Part shown: piece by piece, positions 1-8,272 of the stretch
Layout: each line of letters begins with the position of its first letter
How positions within the stretch are numbered: the stretch's first letter is position 1
Made by a program: the position numbers and the translations under genes
Notes under the pieces: generated by a model
What the model was told of the DNA's origin: nothing
Database searches by the model: none
Seen by the model: the letters and a program-made list of their open reading frames with translations, nothing else
Source: Nocardiopsis sp. ATB16-24
GTDB lineage: Bacteria; Actinomycetota; Actinomycetes; Streptosporangiales; Streptosporangiaceae
Length of the DNA: 57,231 nt
Direction: 5' to 3'
Assembly: GCF_030271535.1 (NCBI RefSeq)
Contig: NZ_JASCXJ010000026.1
Span: 1 to 57,231 of the forward strand

Positions 1-304
1 GCTCACTCTCCGACCGCACCCGCTTGTAATGGTTGTACACCGCCACCGACAACGCCTTCTTGGCCTGATCCTGACCGATCACATACGAGTCCAGGAACTC
101 ATAGATCTCCCGAGGCTTGGGAAGGGAGTCCCAAGTGAGCTCGGTGGCGTCAGCGAGTTCCTCTTCGATGATCTCGTTGCACAGATCGATGCACTCATCG
201 CAGATGTACACGCCGGGGCCGGCGATGAGCTTCTTCACCTGCTTCTGGCTCTTACCGCAGAACGAGCATTTCAACAGGTCCCCGCCGTCGCCGATGCGTG
301 CCAC
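1..304 (-). CDS. clpX: ATP-dependent protease ATP-binding subunit ClpX (N-terminal part, runs off the window)
   Basis: The visible 101 codons begin at GTG and read [20 protein letters not shown]. They contain the N-terminal C4 zinc-binding domain, with CSFC at about residues 13-16 and CDEC at about 35-38, then the start of the AAA+ region ([15 protein letters not shown]). ClpX is the hexameric unfoldase that recognises substrates and feeds them into the ClpP chamber in the cytosol. The GTG is chosen because GAGGAG lies 9 nt upstream and the protein then starts at the family's conserved ARIGDGG. It is the last visible gene of a tig-clpP1-clpP2-clpX cluster, 268 bp after clpP2. The C-terminal three quarters lies outside the window. 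Confidence 0.96.
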   Translation of the reverse strand, partial: MARIGDGGDLLKCSFCGKSQKQVKKLIAGPGVYICDECIDLCNEIIEEELADATELTWDSLPKPREIYEFLDSYVIGQDQAKKALSVAVYNHYKRVRSESE

Positions 305-437
305 CCAGCCACTCCTCAAAACTAAGGCCGCCCCGTCGGTACCGCTCGTGTGCGGGGGCCGCTCGCGAACCTTCCGCGGCCGCCCGTGGTCACGGACGAG
401 GCGATCTGTGTGTCGCTCTCCGTCAGACTAAGCGAAA

Positions 438-493
438 AACCGGACCGGCTTCGCCACCAGGCTCCCCCGGGCGGGTCAGAAATCGGTCCGGTT
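438..493. repeat. 10-bp inverted repeat between clpP2 and clpX
   Basis: AACCGGACCG at 438-447 is matched by CGGTCCGGTT at 484-493, with 36 nt between. It lies in the 268-bp gap after clpP2 and before clpX, so it could be a weak terminator or part of a clpX regulatory region. There is no T-tract. Confidence 0.35.
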
Positions 494-572
494 CATGCTC
501 GGGTCATGCCGGGGCCCCCACCGCGGCACCCCTTCGTACGGGAGTGCCCGGGTCCCCGACCCCTTCGCGCCC

Positions 573-1229
573 CTACTTCAAGGAAGCCTTGCGGTAGGGC
601 AGCACGAAATCGATGATGCCGTACTCCTTGGCCTCCTCGGCCGTGAGGATCTTGTCCCGCTCGATGTCCTGGGAGACCTGCTCCAGCGAACGCCCGGTGT
701 GGCGGGCCAGGGTGGTCTCCAACTGCGTACGGATACGGGTGATCTCGTTCGCCTGGATCTCGATGTCACTGGCCTGACCGTGCATACCCTCGGTCGCGGG
801 CTGGTGGATCACGATACGGGAGTTGGGCAGCGCACCGCGCTTACCCTTGGTCCCGCCCGCGAGAAGGATCGCCGCGGCCGAGGCGGCCTGTCCGATGCAC
901 ACCGTCTGGATGTCGGGACGGACGAACTGCATCGTGTCGTAGATCGCCATCAGGGAGGTGAACGAACCTCCCGGCGAGTTGATGTACATCTGGATGTCCC
1001 GCTCGGAGTCGAGTTGCTCCAGGGTGATGAGCTGGGCCATCAGGTCGTTGGCCGACGTGTCGTCGATCTGCACGCCGACGAAGATGATCCGCTCCTCGAA
1101 GAGCTTGTTGTACGGATTCATCTCCTTGACGCCATAGGACGTCCGCTCCACGTAGGAGGGCAGGATGTAGCGGCTCTGTGGAGCCATCGAGGCCGCGCCG
1201 CCGATGAGACTGGGGTTGAACTCGGTCAT
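573..1229 (-). CDS. clpP2: ATP-dependent Clp protease proteolytic subunit ClpP2
   Basis: A 218-aa serine protease subunit. The catalytic Ser is S117 in GQAASAAA, the His is H142 in RIVIHQP, and the Asp lies in the [12 protein letters not shown] segment. Glycine-rich NSPGGS (about 84-89) is the substrate-binding strand. Actinobacteria assemble ClpP1 and ClpP2 into a mixed tetradecamer that works with ClpX or ClpC. Start chosen at MTEFNPSL; an in-frame ATG six codons upstream is possible. It sits 48 bp after clpP1 on the same strand, so the two are very likely cotranscribed. ClpP2 is told from ClpP1 by position and by its longer N-terminus ([13 protein letters not shown]). Confidence 0.95.
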   Translation of the reverse strand: MTEFNPSLIGGAASMAPQSRYILPSYVERTSYGVKEMNPYNKLFEERIIFVGVQIDDTSANDLMAQLITLEQLDSERDIQMYINSPGGSFTSLMAIYDTMQFVRPDIQTVCIGQAASAAAILLAGGTKGKRGALPNSRIVIHQPATEGMHGQASDIEIQANEITRIRTQLETTLARHTGRSLEQVSQDIERDKILTAEEAKEYGIIDFVLPYRKASLK

Positions 1230-1277
1230 TTCACGCCTTCCACGCACTACGCCGTTCCTGGGACCAGGTCCGACGGG

Positions 1278-1919
1278 TCAACTCTGGCTCCGGCCCTGGG
1301 CCACGTCGAGGGTTCCCTCCAGGACCTCGTCGATGAAGCCGTACTCCTTGGCCTCCTGGGCGGTGAACCAGCGGTCGCGGTCGGCGTCCTTCTCGATCTG
1401 TTCGACCGCCTGGCCCGTGTGCTCGGAGATCTTCTCGATGAACATCTTCTTCACGTAGAGCAGTTGGTCCGCCAGAATACGAATGTCGGAGGCGGTGCCC
1501 CCGATACCACCGGACGGCTGGTGCATCATGACGCGGGTGTGCGGCAGCGCGTAGCGCTTGCCGGGGGCACCTGCGCACAGGAGCATCTGACCCATCGAGG
1601 CGGCCATGCCGATTCCCACGGTGCGCACGTCATTGGGGATGTACTGCATGACGTCGTAGATCGCCATACCCGCCGTCACGGACCCGCCGGGCGAGTTGAT
1701 GTACATGGTGATGTCGCGCTGGCGGTCCTCGGCGGACAGCAACAGCAGCTCACCGACCAGGCGGTTGGCGATTTCGTCATCGACCTGCTGGCCGAGGAAA
1801 ACGATTCGCTGACGCAACAGGCGCTGAGGCGTCTGCTCAAGCAAAGGGGAAAACAGCGGTTCCGACGAACGGGCGTCGAATCGCGAGGACTCTTCAAAGG
1901 TTGGCGGCACTCTCGTCAC
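1278..1919 (-). CDS. clpP1: ATP-dependent Clp protease proteolytic subunit ClpP1
   Basis: 213 aa. Triad: S108 in GIGMAASMG, H133 in VMMHQP, and the Asp in the DADRDRWFTAQEA segment. It is the first of the two clpP genes and is separated from tig by about 200 bp that contain a hairpin and a ClgR-like site, so clpP1-clpP2 probably has its own promoter. Residues 1-25 (rich in S, F and E) look like the propeptide that actinobacterial ClpP1 loses on maturation; the exact cleavage point cannot be read from sequence. Confidence 0.95.
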   Translation of the reverse strand: MTRVPPTFEESSRFDARSSEPLFSPLLEQTPQRLLRQRIVFLGQQVDDEIANRLVGELLLLSAEDRQRDITMYINSPGGSVTAGMAIYDVMQYIPNDVRTVGIGMAASMGQMLLCAGAPGKRYALPHTRVMMHQPSGGIGGTASDIRILADQLLYVKKMFIEKISEHTGQAVEQIEKDADRDRWFTAQEAKEYGFIDEVLEGTLDVAQGRSQS

Positions 1920-1996
1920 CTGCTCCGGAATCGAAACGGTTGCGATACTGCGACACTAACGCCGCTCGGCACTGCGCTCGTCCGGATCCCGTCCCT

Positions 1997-2011
1997 GTTC
2001 GCTTTGAGCGC
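1997..2011 (-). promoter_or_regulatory. Candidate ClgR operator upstream of clpP1
   Basis: Read on the minus strand the sequence is CGCTCAAAGCGAAC. This fits the core and right half of the published actinobacterial ClgR consensus (CGCYNANRGCGWWS); the four bases to the left fit less well. It lies about 80 bp before the clpP1 start. ClgR is the known activator of clpP1clpP2 in Streptomyces and corynebacteria. The match is read by eye from memory of the consensus. Confidence 0.5.
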
Positions 2012-2060
2012 AGGGTGACACGATCTCCGGACTGGACGTTCTTCCGCCGGCGAACACGAA

Positions 2061-2096
2061 GGGTCCCGCCCTACCTCGGCGGGTCGGGCGGGACCC
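2061..2096 (-). terminator. Hairpin after tig
   Basis: GGGTCCCGCC (2061-2070) pairs with GGCGGGACCC (2087-2096): a 10-bp perfect stem with a 16-nt loop, starting 21 nt after the tig stop. TTCGTG follows on the minus strand, not a strict T-run. Confidence 0.6.
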
Positions 2097-2116
2097 TTGA
2101 TCTCCGGGCACCGGAC

Positions 2117-3571
2117 CTACTTGGTCTCCTCGGAGGCGGACTCGTCGGTGGCCTTCTCCTCGGCCTTGTCCTCGGCGCTCTCGCCGGCCTCGGTGTCCTC
2201 CTCCATGACCTCGAGGGTCTCTTCGGCGGCGACCGCGGCGGCGGCCTTGGCGGCCTTCTCCTCGGCACTCTCCTGCTCGATGACGTTGCCGTCCTCGTCG
2301 GTGATCCTGGCCTCGGACAGGACCAGGTCCATGGCCTTACCGCGAACGACCTCGGTGAAGGCGACACGGATCTGGTTGGACTCGACCAGGTGCTGGGCGA
2401 GCTGGTCGGGGCTCACGCCCATGCGCTGGGCCTGCTCGAACACGTACTGGCTGAGCTCGCCCTGGTCGGCGCTCAGGTCCTCCTGGATGGCCAGCTGGTC
2501 GAGGATGAACCCGGCCTTGACCGCGGAGCGGGCCCCGGTGGTCAGCTCCTCCTCGAACTCCTCCTCGGTCTTCTCCTGGGACTCGAGGTAGGCCTCCTTC
2601 GTGAGGCCGCTCTGGGCGAGCTGCTGCTCCAGGCTCTGGCGACGGCGGCTGATCTCCTCGTCGACCACCGCGTCGGGCAGCGGAATGTCGATGGAGTCGA
2701 TCAGCTTCTCCAGGGCCTTGTCCCGGGCGGAGGAGATCTGCTGGATGCGACGGACCTCGACCATGCGCTTGCGCACGTCCTCGCGCAGTTCGTCGATGGT
2801 GTCGAACTCCGAGGCCAGCTGGGCGAACTCGTCGTCCAGCTCGGGCAGCTCCTTGACCTTCACGCTGTGCACGGTGACGGTGACGTCCGCCTCCTTGCCC
2901 TCGTGCTCACCGCCGACGAGGGTGGTGGAGAAGGTGGCCTCGCCACCGGCCTCCATACCGCGCAGGGTCTCGTCGAGGCCCTCCAGCATGGCGTTGGTAC
3001 CGACCTCGTAGGAGTAGCCGCTGACCGCGACGTCCTCGAGCTTCTCACCGTCGATGGAGGCGGCCAGGTCGATGGACAGGTGGTCGCCGTCCTCGACGGG
3101 GCGGTCCACACCGGTGAGGGTGGAAAAACGCTCGCGCAGGATGTTGATCTGCTCGTCGACCTGCTCGTCACCGACCTCCGCGTTGTCGACGGTGACCTCG
3201 ATGCCCTTGTAGTCCTCGACCTCGAACTTGGGGCGGACGTCGACCTCGGCGGTGAAGGCGAACTCCTCGTTGTCCTCCAGCTTGGTGACCTCCACCTCGG
3301 GCTGGCCGAGCGCGAAGATCTCCTCCTTCTGGATGGCTTCGTTGTAGAGCTCCGGAACGGCGTGGTTGACCGCTTCGCTGATCACCGCTCCACGGCCGAC
3401 GTAGCGGTCGATCAGCCGCGCCGGTGCCTTGCCCGGGCGGAAGCCCTTGATCCGGACCTGCTTGGCGAGCGACTTGTAGGTCACGTCGAAAGCGTGATCG
3501 AGCTCCTCGAAAGGCACCTCGATGGTCAGCTTGACCCGGGTGGGGCTCAGCTCCTCGACATCGGTCTTCAC
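2117..3571 (-). CDS. tig: Trigger factor (ribosome-associated chaperone and prolyl isomerase)
   Basis: 484 aa. The N-terminal ribosome-binding domain carries the signature GFRPGKAP at about 43-50. The FKBP-like isomerase domain is at about 155-245 (VEDGDHLSIDL to EATFSTTLVGG). The helical chaperone domain runs to about residue 430, followed by an acidic, Ala/Glu-rich tail (about 430-484) that looks disordered. Trigger factor binds nascent chains at the ribosomal exit and delays folding. Neighbouring clp genes are a widely conserved arrangement. The 225 bp between its start and tRNA-Pro should hold the promoter. Confidence 0.96.
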   Translation of the reverse strand: MKTDVEELSPTRVKLTIEVPFEELDHAFDVTYKSLAKQVRIKGFRPGKAPARLIDRYVGRGAVISEAVNHAVPELYNEAIQKEEIFALGQPEVEVTKLEDNEEFAFTAEVDVRPKFEVEDYKGIEVTVDNAEVGDEQVDEQINILRERFSTLTGVDRPVEDGDHLSIDLAASIDGEKLEDVAVSGYSYEVGTNAMLEGLDETLRGMEAGGEATFSTTLVGGEHEGKEADVTVTVHSVKVKELPELDDEFAQLASEFDTIDELREDVRKRMVEVRRIQQISSARDKALEKLIDSIDIPLPDAVVDEEISRRRQSLEQQLAQSGLTKEAYLESQEKTEEEFEEELTTGARSAVKAGFILDQLAIQEDLSADQGELSQYVFEQAQRMGVSPDQLAQHLVESNQIRVAFTEVVRGKAMDLVLSEARITDEDGNVIEQESAEEKAAKAAAAVAAEETLEVMEEDTEAGESAEDKAEEKATDESASEETK

Positions 3572-3796
3572 GGGGCGGTACTCCTAGGTTTGCCGGCTGG
3601 TGTCCGCGTCGGCCCGCAGGCGCACCACACACAACGGCGAAATGCACGCACACCCCGCAGGTCTTGACGACCGTATCCAGCCGGGGTGCCCTGCGACGGG
3701 CTGGGACTTACAGTTTCCTGCTGATCGCACCAAGTCTAGGGCAGATACACAGGGGGCCACGGCGTGCGGCCGAAGCCGCTGCCACGGTGGTTTTCG

Positions 3797-3871
3797 TCGG
3801 GGTGGCGGGATTCGAACCCGCGGCCTCATGCTCCCAAAGCATGCGCGCTAACCAAGCTGCGCCACACCCCG
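3797..3871 (-). tRNA. tRNA-Pro (anticodon TGG)
   Basis: Full cloverleaf on the minus strand: acceptor CGGGGTG/CACCCCG, D stem GCGC, anticodon stem CATGC/GCATG around loop TTTGGGA, and T arm GCGGG-TTCGAAT-CCCGC, with discriminator A. CCA is not encoded. It is divergent from tRNA-Gly, with 117 bp between. Confidence 0.96.
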
Positions 3872-3988
3872 TGGGCCGAGCCAAGGATCGCATCTTCGAG
3901 TCGAGTGTGCGAACACGGCTCCGGAGACTGTACTCTTGTCTCCGTCGGCTCCACGAGTCTAGAGGACTTCCGAAGTCTCTGGTGCCAT

Positions 3989-4062
3989 GCGGGCGTAGTT
4001 CAATGGTAGAACCCCAGCCTTCCAAGCTGGTTGTGCGAGTTCGATTCTCGTCGCCCGCTCCA
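3989..4062 (+). tRNA. tRNA-Gly (anticodon TCC)
   Basis: Acceptor GCGGGCG/CGCCCGC, D stem GTTC/GAAC, anticodon stem CCAGC/GCTGG around loop CTTCCAA, T arm GCGAG-TTCGATT-CTCGT. The mature body is 3989-4059 and an encoded CCA follows at 4060-4062. A 7-bp inverted repeat (3922-3928/3938-3944) lies upstream in the shared promoter region. Confidence 0.96.
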
Positions 4063-4065
4063 CCC

Positions 4066-4101
4066 GGGGTGGACCGTGCACGTGAGTGCGTGGTCCACCC
4101 C
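4066..4101 (+). terminator. Terminator of tRNA-Gly
   Basis: GGGGTGGACC (4066-4075) pairs with GGTCCACCCC (4092-4101), a 10-bp stem with a 16-nt loop, followed by CGTCGTTTCC. It starts 4 nt after the encoded CCA. Confidence 0.65.
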
Positions 4102-4349
4102 GTCGTTTCCGTCGAGGGCAGGCTCTCCTTGCTCACACGGAAGACGGCCGCACCCCGGAGGAAGGGCGCTCCGGCCGAGTGAGTTCCCCCACATTCTCGG
4201 AGCCGGGGACCCCGCAGGGGGAGAACACCGTTCGGTTCCGCGGTCCCCGAGGCGGAATACCGCCTCGGGCCGGGTACGTTGACCATGCGGGCGGGCCCGT
4301 CGGCATGACGCGGACACGGGCGCCCTCGGGTCTTGCGGAACGGGGACTG

Positions 4350-4853
4350 ATGACGGACACGGACGCGGCACACGAGCCGGAAACCGCTTTGCGCCTTCTC
4401 TGGTTCGAGCAGCCCGACGATCTGGTGCGGCCGGCCGTGGTCACGGGAGCCTTCGACGTCCTGCACGTCGGACACGTCCGTTTCCTCCGCGCCATCGCCG
4501 ATCGTGGCCTCCCCCTCGTGGTGGGCATCGAGTCCGACGCGCGCGTGCACGCCTGGAAAGGCCCCGGTCGCCCGGTCAACCCCGCGGAGGAACGCGCCGA
4601 GACCGTCGCCGCACTGGCCTGCGTCACCGGCTCGTTCATCATCGAGGGACCCCCGGAGGTCGTCGACTGGACGGCCTACGCCGAGGTCCTTCGCCCCCTG
4701 GCCCCCGCCGCCCTGGCCTACACCGCCGGAGACCGCCACACCCAGGCCAAGATCCGCGGTGCCGACGCGCTCGACGCCCAGGCCTGGGAGCTCCCCTTCA
4801 CCCCGGGTCGTTCCACCACCGCCGCGCTGGGCCGACTGGCCCACGCGCTGTAG
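4350..4853 (+). CDS. Cytidylyltransferase-like (HxGH nucleotidyltransferase) protein
   Basis: 167 aa. The HxGH-type nucleotidyltransferase motif is VTGAFDVLHVGHVRFL at about 31-46, the signature of the RfaE-C/TagD/glycerol-3-phosphate cytidylyltransferase superfamily that joins a nucleotide to a phosphorylated small molecule. An ISSTR-like motif expected late in such proteins may be represented by PGRSTTAALGRL near the C-terminus. Start ATG 4350 is preceded by GGGG; an in-frame ATG about 15 codons upstream is also possible. The substrate cannot be told from sequence. It is 135 bp before an ABC exporter gene on the same strand, but nothing shows that they work together. Confidence 0.75.
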   Translation: MTDTDAAHEPETALRLLWFEQPDDLVRPAVVTGAFDVLHVGHVRFLRAIADRGLPLVVGIESDARVHAWKGPGRPVNPAEERAETVAALACVTGSFIIEGPPEVVDWTAYAEVLRPLAPAALAYTAGDRHTQAKIRGADALDAQAWELPFTPGRSTTAALGRLAHAL

Positions 4854-4988
4854 CCCCCACCGCACCCCGCTCCACGCCCGGGGTGCCGGGAAGCCCCACG
4901 GGCGCACGGGTGTTGACATGCGTGTGCCGGCACGCGACGGTGCGCGTCGGCGGCGCATGGCGAACAGGCGAGCGGAACGAGGCTGTCC

Positions 4989-6857
4989 ATGGCAATGATG
5001 TCCGGCAGGCCCTCCTACAGGGCCCTGGTCAACGACGGGAGCGCGAAGGGGCAGTCACTACCGCCCGGTATCACCCGCCGGATCGTCTCCTACGCCCGTC
5101 CGCACTGGCGGGCGATCCTGTGCTTCCTGCTGGTGACCGCGTTCGGTGCCGCGATCGTCATCGCCAACCCCCTGTTGCTCAGAGCCATCATCGACCACGG
5201 CATTCTGCGGGGGGACACCTCCCTGGTGGTGTGGCTGGCCCTCATCGCCGGTGGGCTGGCGGTGGTGGAGGGCGCTCTGACGCTCCTGGGCCGGTGGCTC
5301 TCCTCCCGGATCGGGGAGGGGGTCATCTACCAACTGCGCACAGAGGTCTTCACCCACGTACAGCGGATGCCCGTGGCCTTCTTCACGCGCACCCAGACGG
5401 GTTCGCTGATCAGCCGGTTGAACACCGACGTGGTGGGGGCGCAGCGGGCCATCACCTCCGTTCTCCAGTCGGTGGTGTCCAACCTGATCAGCGCGACCGC
5501 GGTGATCGTGACGATGCTCGCCCTGTCCTGGCAGGTGACGCTGATCGCGCTGGCGTTGGTCCCGCTGTTCGTGGTGCCCGCCAAGGTGATCGGGCGGCGG
5601 CTGGCGCACATCTCCCGAGCCGCGATGGACACCAACGCGGACATGAGCTCGCTGATGACCGAGCGCTTCAACGTCGGCGGCGCGATGCTGGTCAAGCTGT
5701 ACGGGCGTCCCGAGGAGGAGTCGGCGGGCTTCGCGCGGCGCGCCGGAAGAGTGCGCGACCTGGGCGTGCGCCAGGCGGTGTTCGGCTCGCTGCTGTTCAG
5801 CATGTTGGGTCTGATCACGGCACTGGCCATGGCGATGGTCTACGGGGTCGGCGGTGTCCTGGCGATCGACGGTGCGTTCGAGGTCGGCACACTGGTGGCG
5901 TTGACCACCCTGCTGACCCGTCTGTACGGGCCGGTGACGACCCTGTCCAACGTGCATGTGGAGATCATGACCGCCCTGGTCTCCTTCGACCGGGTCTTCG
6001 AGGTGCTGGACCTGGAACCGGGCATCCAAGAGGGTCCGGACGCCGAGGACCTGCCGGCGGGGCCGTTGGGTGTGGAGTTCGACAACGTGTCGTTCCGCTA
6101 CCCGGACGCGAAGGAGGCGTCGGTGGCCTCCCTGGAGCTGACGCCGCAGGCGGAGGTGGAGGCGGACACCCAGGTGCTGAGCGGAGTCTCGTTCCGCGCC
6201 GAGCCGGGGACCATGGTCGCCCTGGTGGGACCGTCGGGCGCGGGCAAGACCACGCTGACCCACCTGGTCTCGCGGCTGTACGACCCCACCGAGGGCGTGG
6301 TGCGCCTGGGCGGGACGGATCTGCGCCGGACGACCTTGGACTCCCTGCGGGAGACGGTGGGCGTGGTCACCCAGGACGCCCAGTTGTTCCACGACACGGT
6401 GGGCGCGAACCTGCGCTACGCCCGTCCGGAGGCGACCGACGCCGAACTGGAGGAGGCACTGCGGATGGCCCGGCTGGGGCCGCTCCTGGAGCAGTTGCCC
6501 AACGGCCTGGACACGATGGTCGGTGACCGGGGCTACCGGTTGTCCGGCGGTGAGAAGCAGAGGCTGGCGATCGCACGGCTCCTGTTGAAGGCGCCCTCGG
6601 TGGTGGTGCTGGACGAGGCGACCGCGCATCTGGACTCCGAGTCGGAGGCGGCCGTCCAGGAAGCCCTCGCCGTGGCGCTCCAGGGACGGACCTCCCTGGT
6701 GATCGCCCATCGGCTGGCGACCGTACGGGAGGCCGACCAGATCCTGGTCCTGGAGGACGGTCGGATCCTGGAGCGTGGCACGCACGACGAACTGTTGGGC
6801 CAGGGCGGCCTGTACACGGCTCTGTACCGGACCCAGTTCGCCTCTCAGGGCCGCTAG
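4989..6857 (+). CDS. ABC exporter, fused membrane and ATPase domains
   Basis: 622 aa, the usual size of a half-transporter. Six membrane segments fall within residues about 40-330 (for example AILCFLLVTAFGAAIVIA and VTLIALALVPLFVVPA). The ATPase domain has Walker A GPSGAGKTT at about 414-422, signature LSGGEKQR at about 518, Walker B VVVLDEAT at about 538, and a switch His in VIAHRLATV. It should form a homodimer or pair with another half in the cytoplasmic membrane. Residues 360-400 carry an insert rich in E and A between the membrane and ATPase parts. Lipid or drug export is typical for the family; the substrate is unknown. Start ATG 4989 follows a GAACGAGG-type site. Confidence 0.9.
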   Translation: MAMMSGRPSYRALVNDGSAKGQSLPPGITRRIVSYARPHWRAILCFLLVTAFGAAIVIANPLLLRAIIDHGILRGDTSLVVWLALIAGGLAVVEGALTLLGRWLSSRIGEGVIYQLRTEVFTHVQRMPVAFFTRTQTGSLISRLNTDVVGAQRAITSVLQSVVSNLISATAVIVTMLALSWQVTLIALALVPLFVVPAKVIGRRLAHISRAAMDTNADMSSLMTERFNVGGAMLVKLYGRPEEESAGFARRAGRVRDLGVRQAVFGSLLFSMLGLITALAMAMVYGVGGVLAIDGAFEVGTLVALTTLLTRLYGPVTTLSNVHVEIMTALVSFDRVFEVLDLEPGIQEGPDAEDLPAGPLGVEFDNVSFRYPDAKEASVASLELTPQAEVEADTQVLSGVSFRAEPGTMVALVGPSGAGKTTLTHLVSRLYDPTEGVVRLGGTDLRRTTLDSLRETVGVVTQDAQLFHDTVGANLRYARPEATDAELEEALRMARLGPLLEQLPNGLDTMVGDRGYRLSGGEKQRLAIARLLLKAPSVVVLDEATAHLDSESEAAVQEALAVALQGRTSLVIAHRLATVREADQILVLEDGRILERGTHDELLGQGGLYTALYRTQFASQGR

Positions 6858-6926
6858 GCGTTCTCCCCCACCACATCCCCCCTCAGCGGTCCTGCCGTGA
6901 CCGAGCAGGGTCTCCCACGGCGGCCC

Positions 6927-7856
6927 TCACGTGGCCTCAGGGGCCGAGGGAAGGGTGTCCTCCCCCCGGGGCGGGCGGGTGATCACCACGGGCCGCCAGG
7001 TCTCGGGAAGCCCCTCCTCCCCGGTCGTGGCGCTCCACCCCGCCGCCCACACGATCGGCAGCCCGGCGGCGAAGAGGGGGTTGGGATGGTCCATGAGCTG
7101 GAGGCGTACCTGGGGTTCGGTGCACGCACCCGAGTTCCCGCAGCGGGCCACCACCTGACCGGCGCGCACCCGGTCCCCCCGCCGGACCGTCAGGGAGCCC
7201 CGCCTCAGATGGCCCAGAAGCACGTGGCCACCGCCCACGTCGATCACCACGTGGTTGCCGAACACCCCCGCCGGACCGCGGAGTTCCCGTAGGGCGTTCT
7301 CCACCACGGAGCCGAACAACCACGGCCAGGAGTTGCGGCTGCGGTGGTCGCGCCGGCGATCGTGCGCGGTGACCACGATCCCGTCCGCGGGGGCGTGGAC
7401 GGGCAGCCCGAAGGCCGGGAAGTCCTCCGGCGGACGGCTCAGGGGACGCCAGCCGATATCGGGACGGGCGCCCTGCCGGGGCTCGGCCACCAGGCCGAGT
7501 GCGTAGGTCTGGCCGTGCGCGTGGGTGCCCTGGCTGGGCACGTTGTCCACGGGACTGGTGAGTGCCGTCCACCTACCCCGCACCGGAGGTTCCAGCACCC
7601 GCGGTCGACGTCGTACGGTGCCAAGACGCAGGTACACCGCGAGCGCCACCCCGAGGAGCACACCGCCCACCCACCACGACAGGCCGAGGTGACCGGCGAG
7701 AAGGGCGAGCGTGGCCGTCCACATCAGCGGCATGCGGATCCTGGCCAGAAGGATCGGCAAGCGGGGGTCGACGGCCGTCGTAGAAGGGGTGGCGGCGGGT
7801 ACCGGCTCATCGGGTGCGGGGGAGGCGGACCGGCGGGAACGGGCGGATGAGGGCAT
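6927..7856 (-). CDS. Membrane-anchored M23 peptidase-like protein with lost metal ligands
   Basis: 309 aa. Two membrane segments (about 44-77) are followed by an M23-like domain (about 95-275) recognisable from GTHAHGQTYALGLV, PVHAPADGIVV, GNHVVIDVGGGHVLLGHLRRGS and the GQVVARCGNSG turn. M23 enzymes cut peptidoglycan peptides with a zinc held by His, Asp and an HxH pair. Here the Asp position reads G121 and the late HxH (usually PHLHFQLMD-like) reads Q249-V-R251. Both changes are clear in the DNA (CAG GTA CGC). The fold may remain as a non-catalytic binding module, like pseudo-LytM activators. It converges with the ABC exporter gene. Confidence 0.75.
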   Translation of the reverse strand: MPSSARSRRSASPAPDEPVPAATPSTTAVDPRLPILLARIRMPLMWTATLALLAGHLGLSWWVGGVLLGVALAVYLRLGTVRRRPRVLEPPVRGRWTALTSPVDNVPSQGTHAHGQTYALGLVAEPRQGARPDIGWRPLSRPPEDFPAFGLPVHAPADGIVVTAHDRRRDHRSRNSWPWLFGSVVENALRELRGPAGVFGNHVVIDVGGGHVLLGHLRRGSLTVRRGDRVRAGQVVARCGNSGACTEPQVRLQLMDHPNPLFAAGLPIVWAAGWSATTGEEGLPETWRPVVITRPPRGEDTLPSAPEAT

Positions 7857-7912
7857 CCTCCCATTCTGTCCCCCTCCCTCAGTGGCGGGGGCGGCCCGCC
7901 ACCGGTCCCGGT

Positions 7913-7952
7913 GGTCGGGGCGCCCACCCGCTCATCGGTGGGCGCCCCGACC
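7913..7952 (-). terminator. Strong hairpin after the MT0933-like gene
   Basis: GGTCGGGGCGCCCACC (7913-7928) pairs perfectly with GGTGGGCGCCCCGACC (7937-7952), a 16-bp stem with an 8-nt loop, 17 nt after the stop of the small gene on the minus strand. Confidence 0.75.
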
Positions 7953-7968
7953 GCTCGGACACGGGTCC

Positions 7969-8166
7969 CTACTCCCGGTTCTTCCGAGCACGCTTGCGCA
8001 GGTACTCGGTCGCGGCTCCGGCTCCTCGGTCGATCTTGTCGTCGTGGGCGCCCCCGGTGGCCTTCTTGGCCGCTTGGGCCGCCTTGGCGACCAGACCTCG
8101 TCCCTTGTCGGCGTTGTCGTCGACGGTCTTCTTCAGCCGTTTGAACGCATCTCCGGTACCGGACAT
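7969..8166 (-). CDS. Small MT0933-type (antitoxin-family) protein
   Basis: 65 aa, highly charged, Lys- and Ala-rich: MSGTGDAFKRLKKTVDDNAD at the start and KATGGAHDDKIDRGAGAATEYL in the second half. This pattern (short helical protein with a conserved TGG-x-x-x-DKID stretch) resembles the MT0933/Rv0909 antitoxin family. In M. tuberculosis the family is named for pairing with a toxin, but here the flanking genes are mgtE and the M23-like protein and no toxin is adjacent, so the antitoxin role is not supported by context. It may instead be a stress protein of the CsbD-like sort. It has its own strong terminator. Confidence 0.6.
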   Translation of the reverse strand: MSGTGDAFKRLKKTVDDNADKGRGLVAKAAQAAKKATGGAHDDKIDRGAGAATEYLRKRARKNRE

Positions 8167-8272
8167 GGAAGCCTCCCTGGATCCGTCCTGCTTCTGTCGC
8201 GATACCCGCTCCCGCAGCCGTTCATGCGGGAAGGAGCATGGGGAAAAGGGTCATGAAGGGGCGCCCACCAGG

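Noticed and set aside
3797..4101. Minus-strand frames across both tRNA genes
   Set aside because: They are translations of tRNA-Pro and tRNA-Gly sequence (AGSNPATPTK and GDENRTRTTSLEGWGSTIEL type), a known artefact.
4102..4349. N-terminal extension of the cytidylyltransferase-like protein to 4086
   Set aside because: The extension would start within the tRNA-Gly terminator and reads as low-complexity sequence; ATG 4350 gives the family length.
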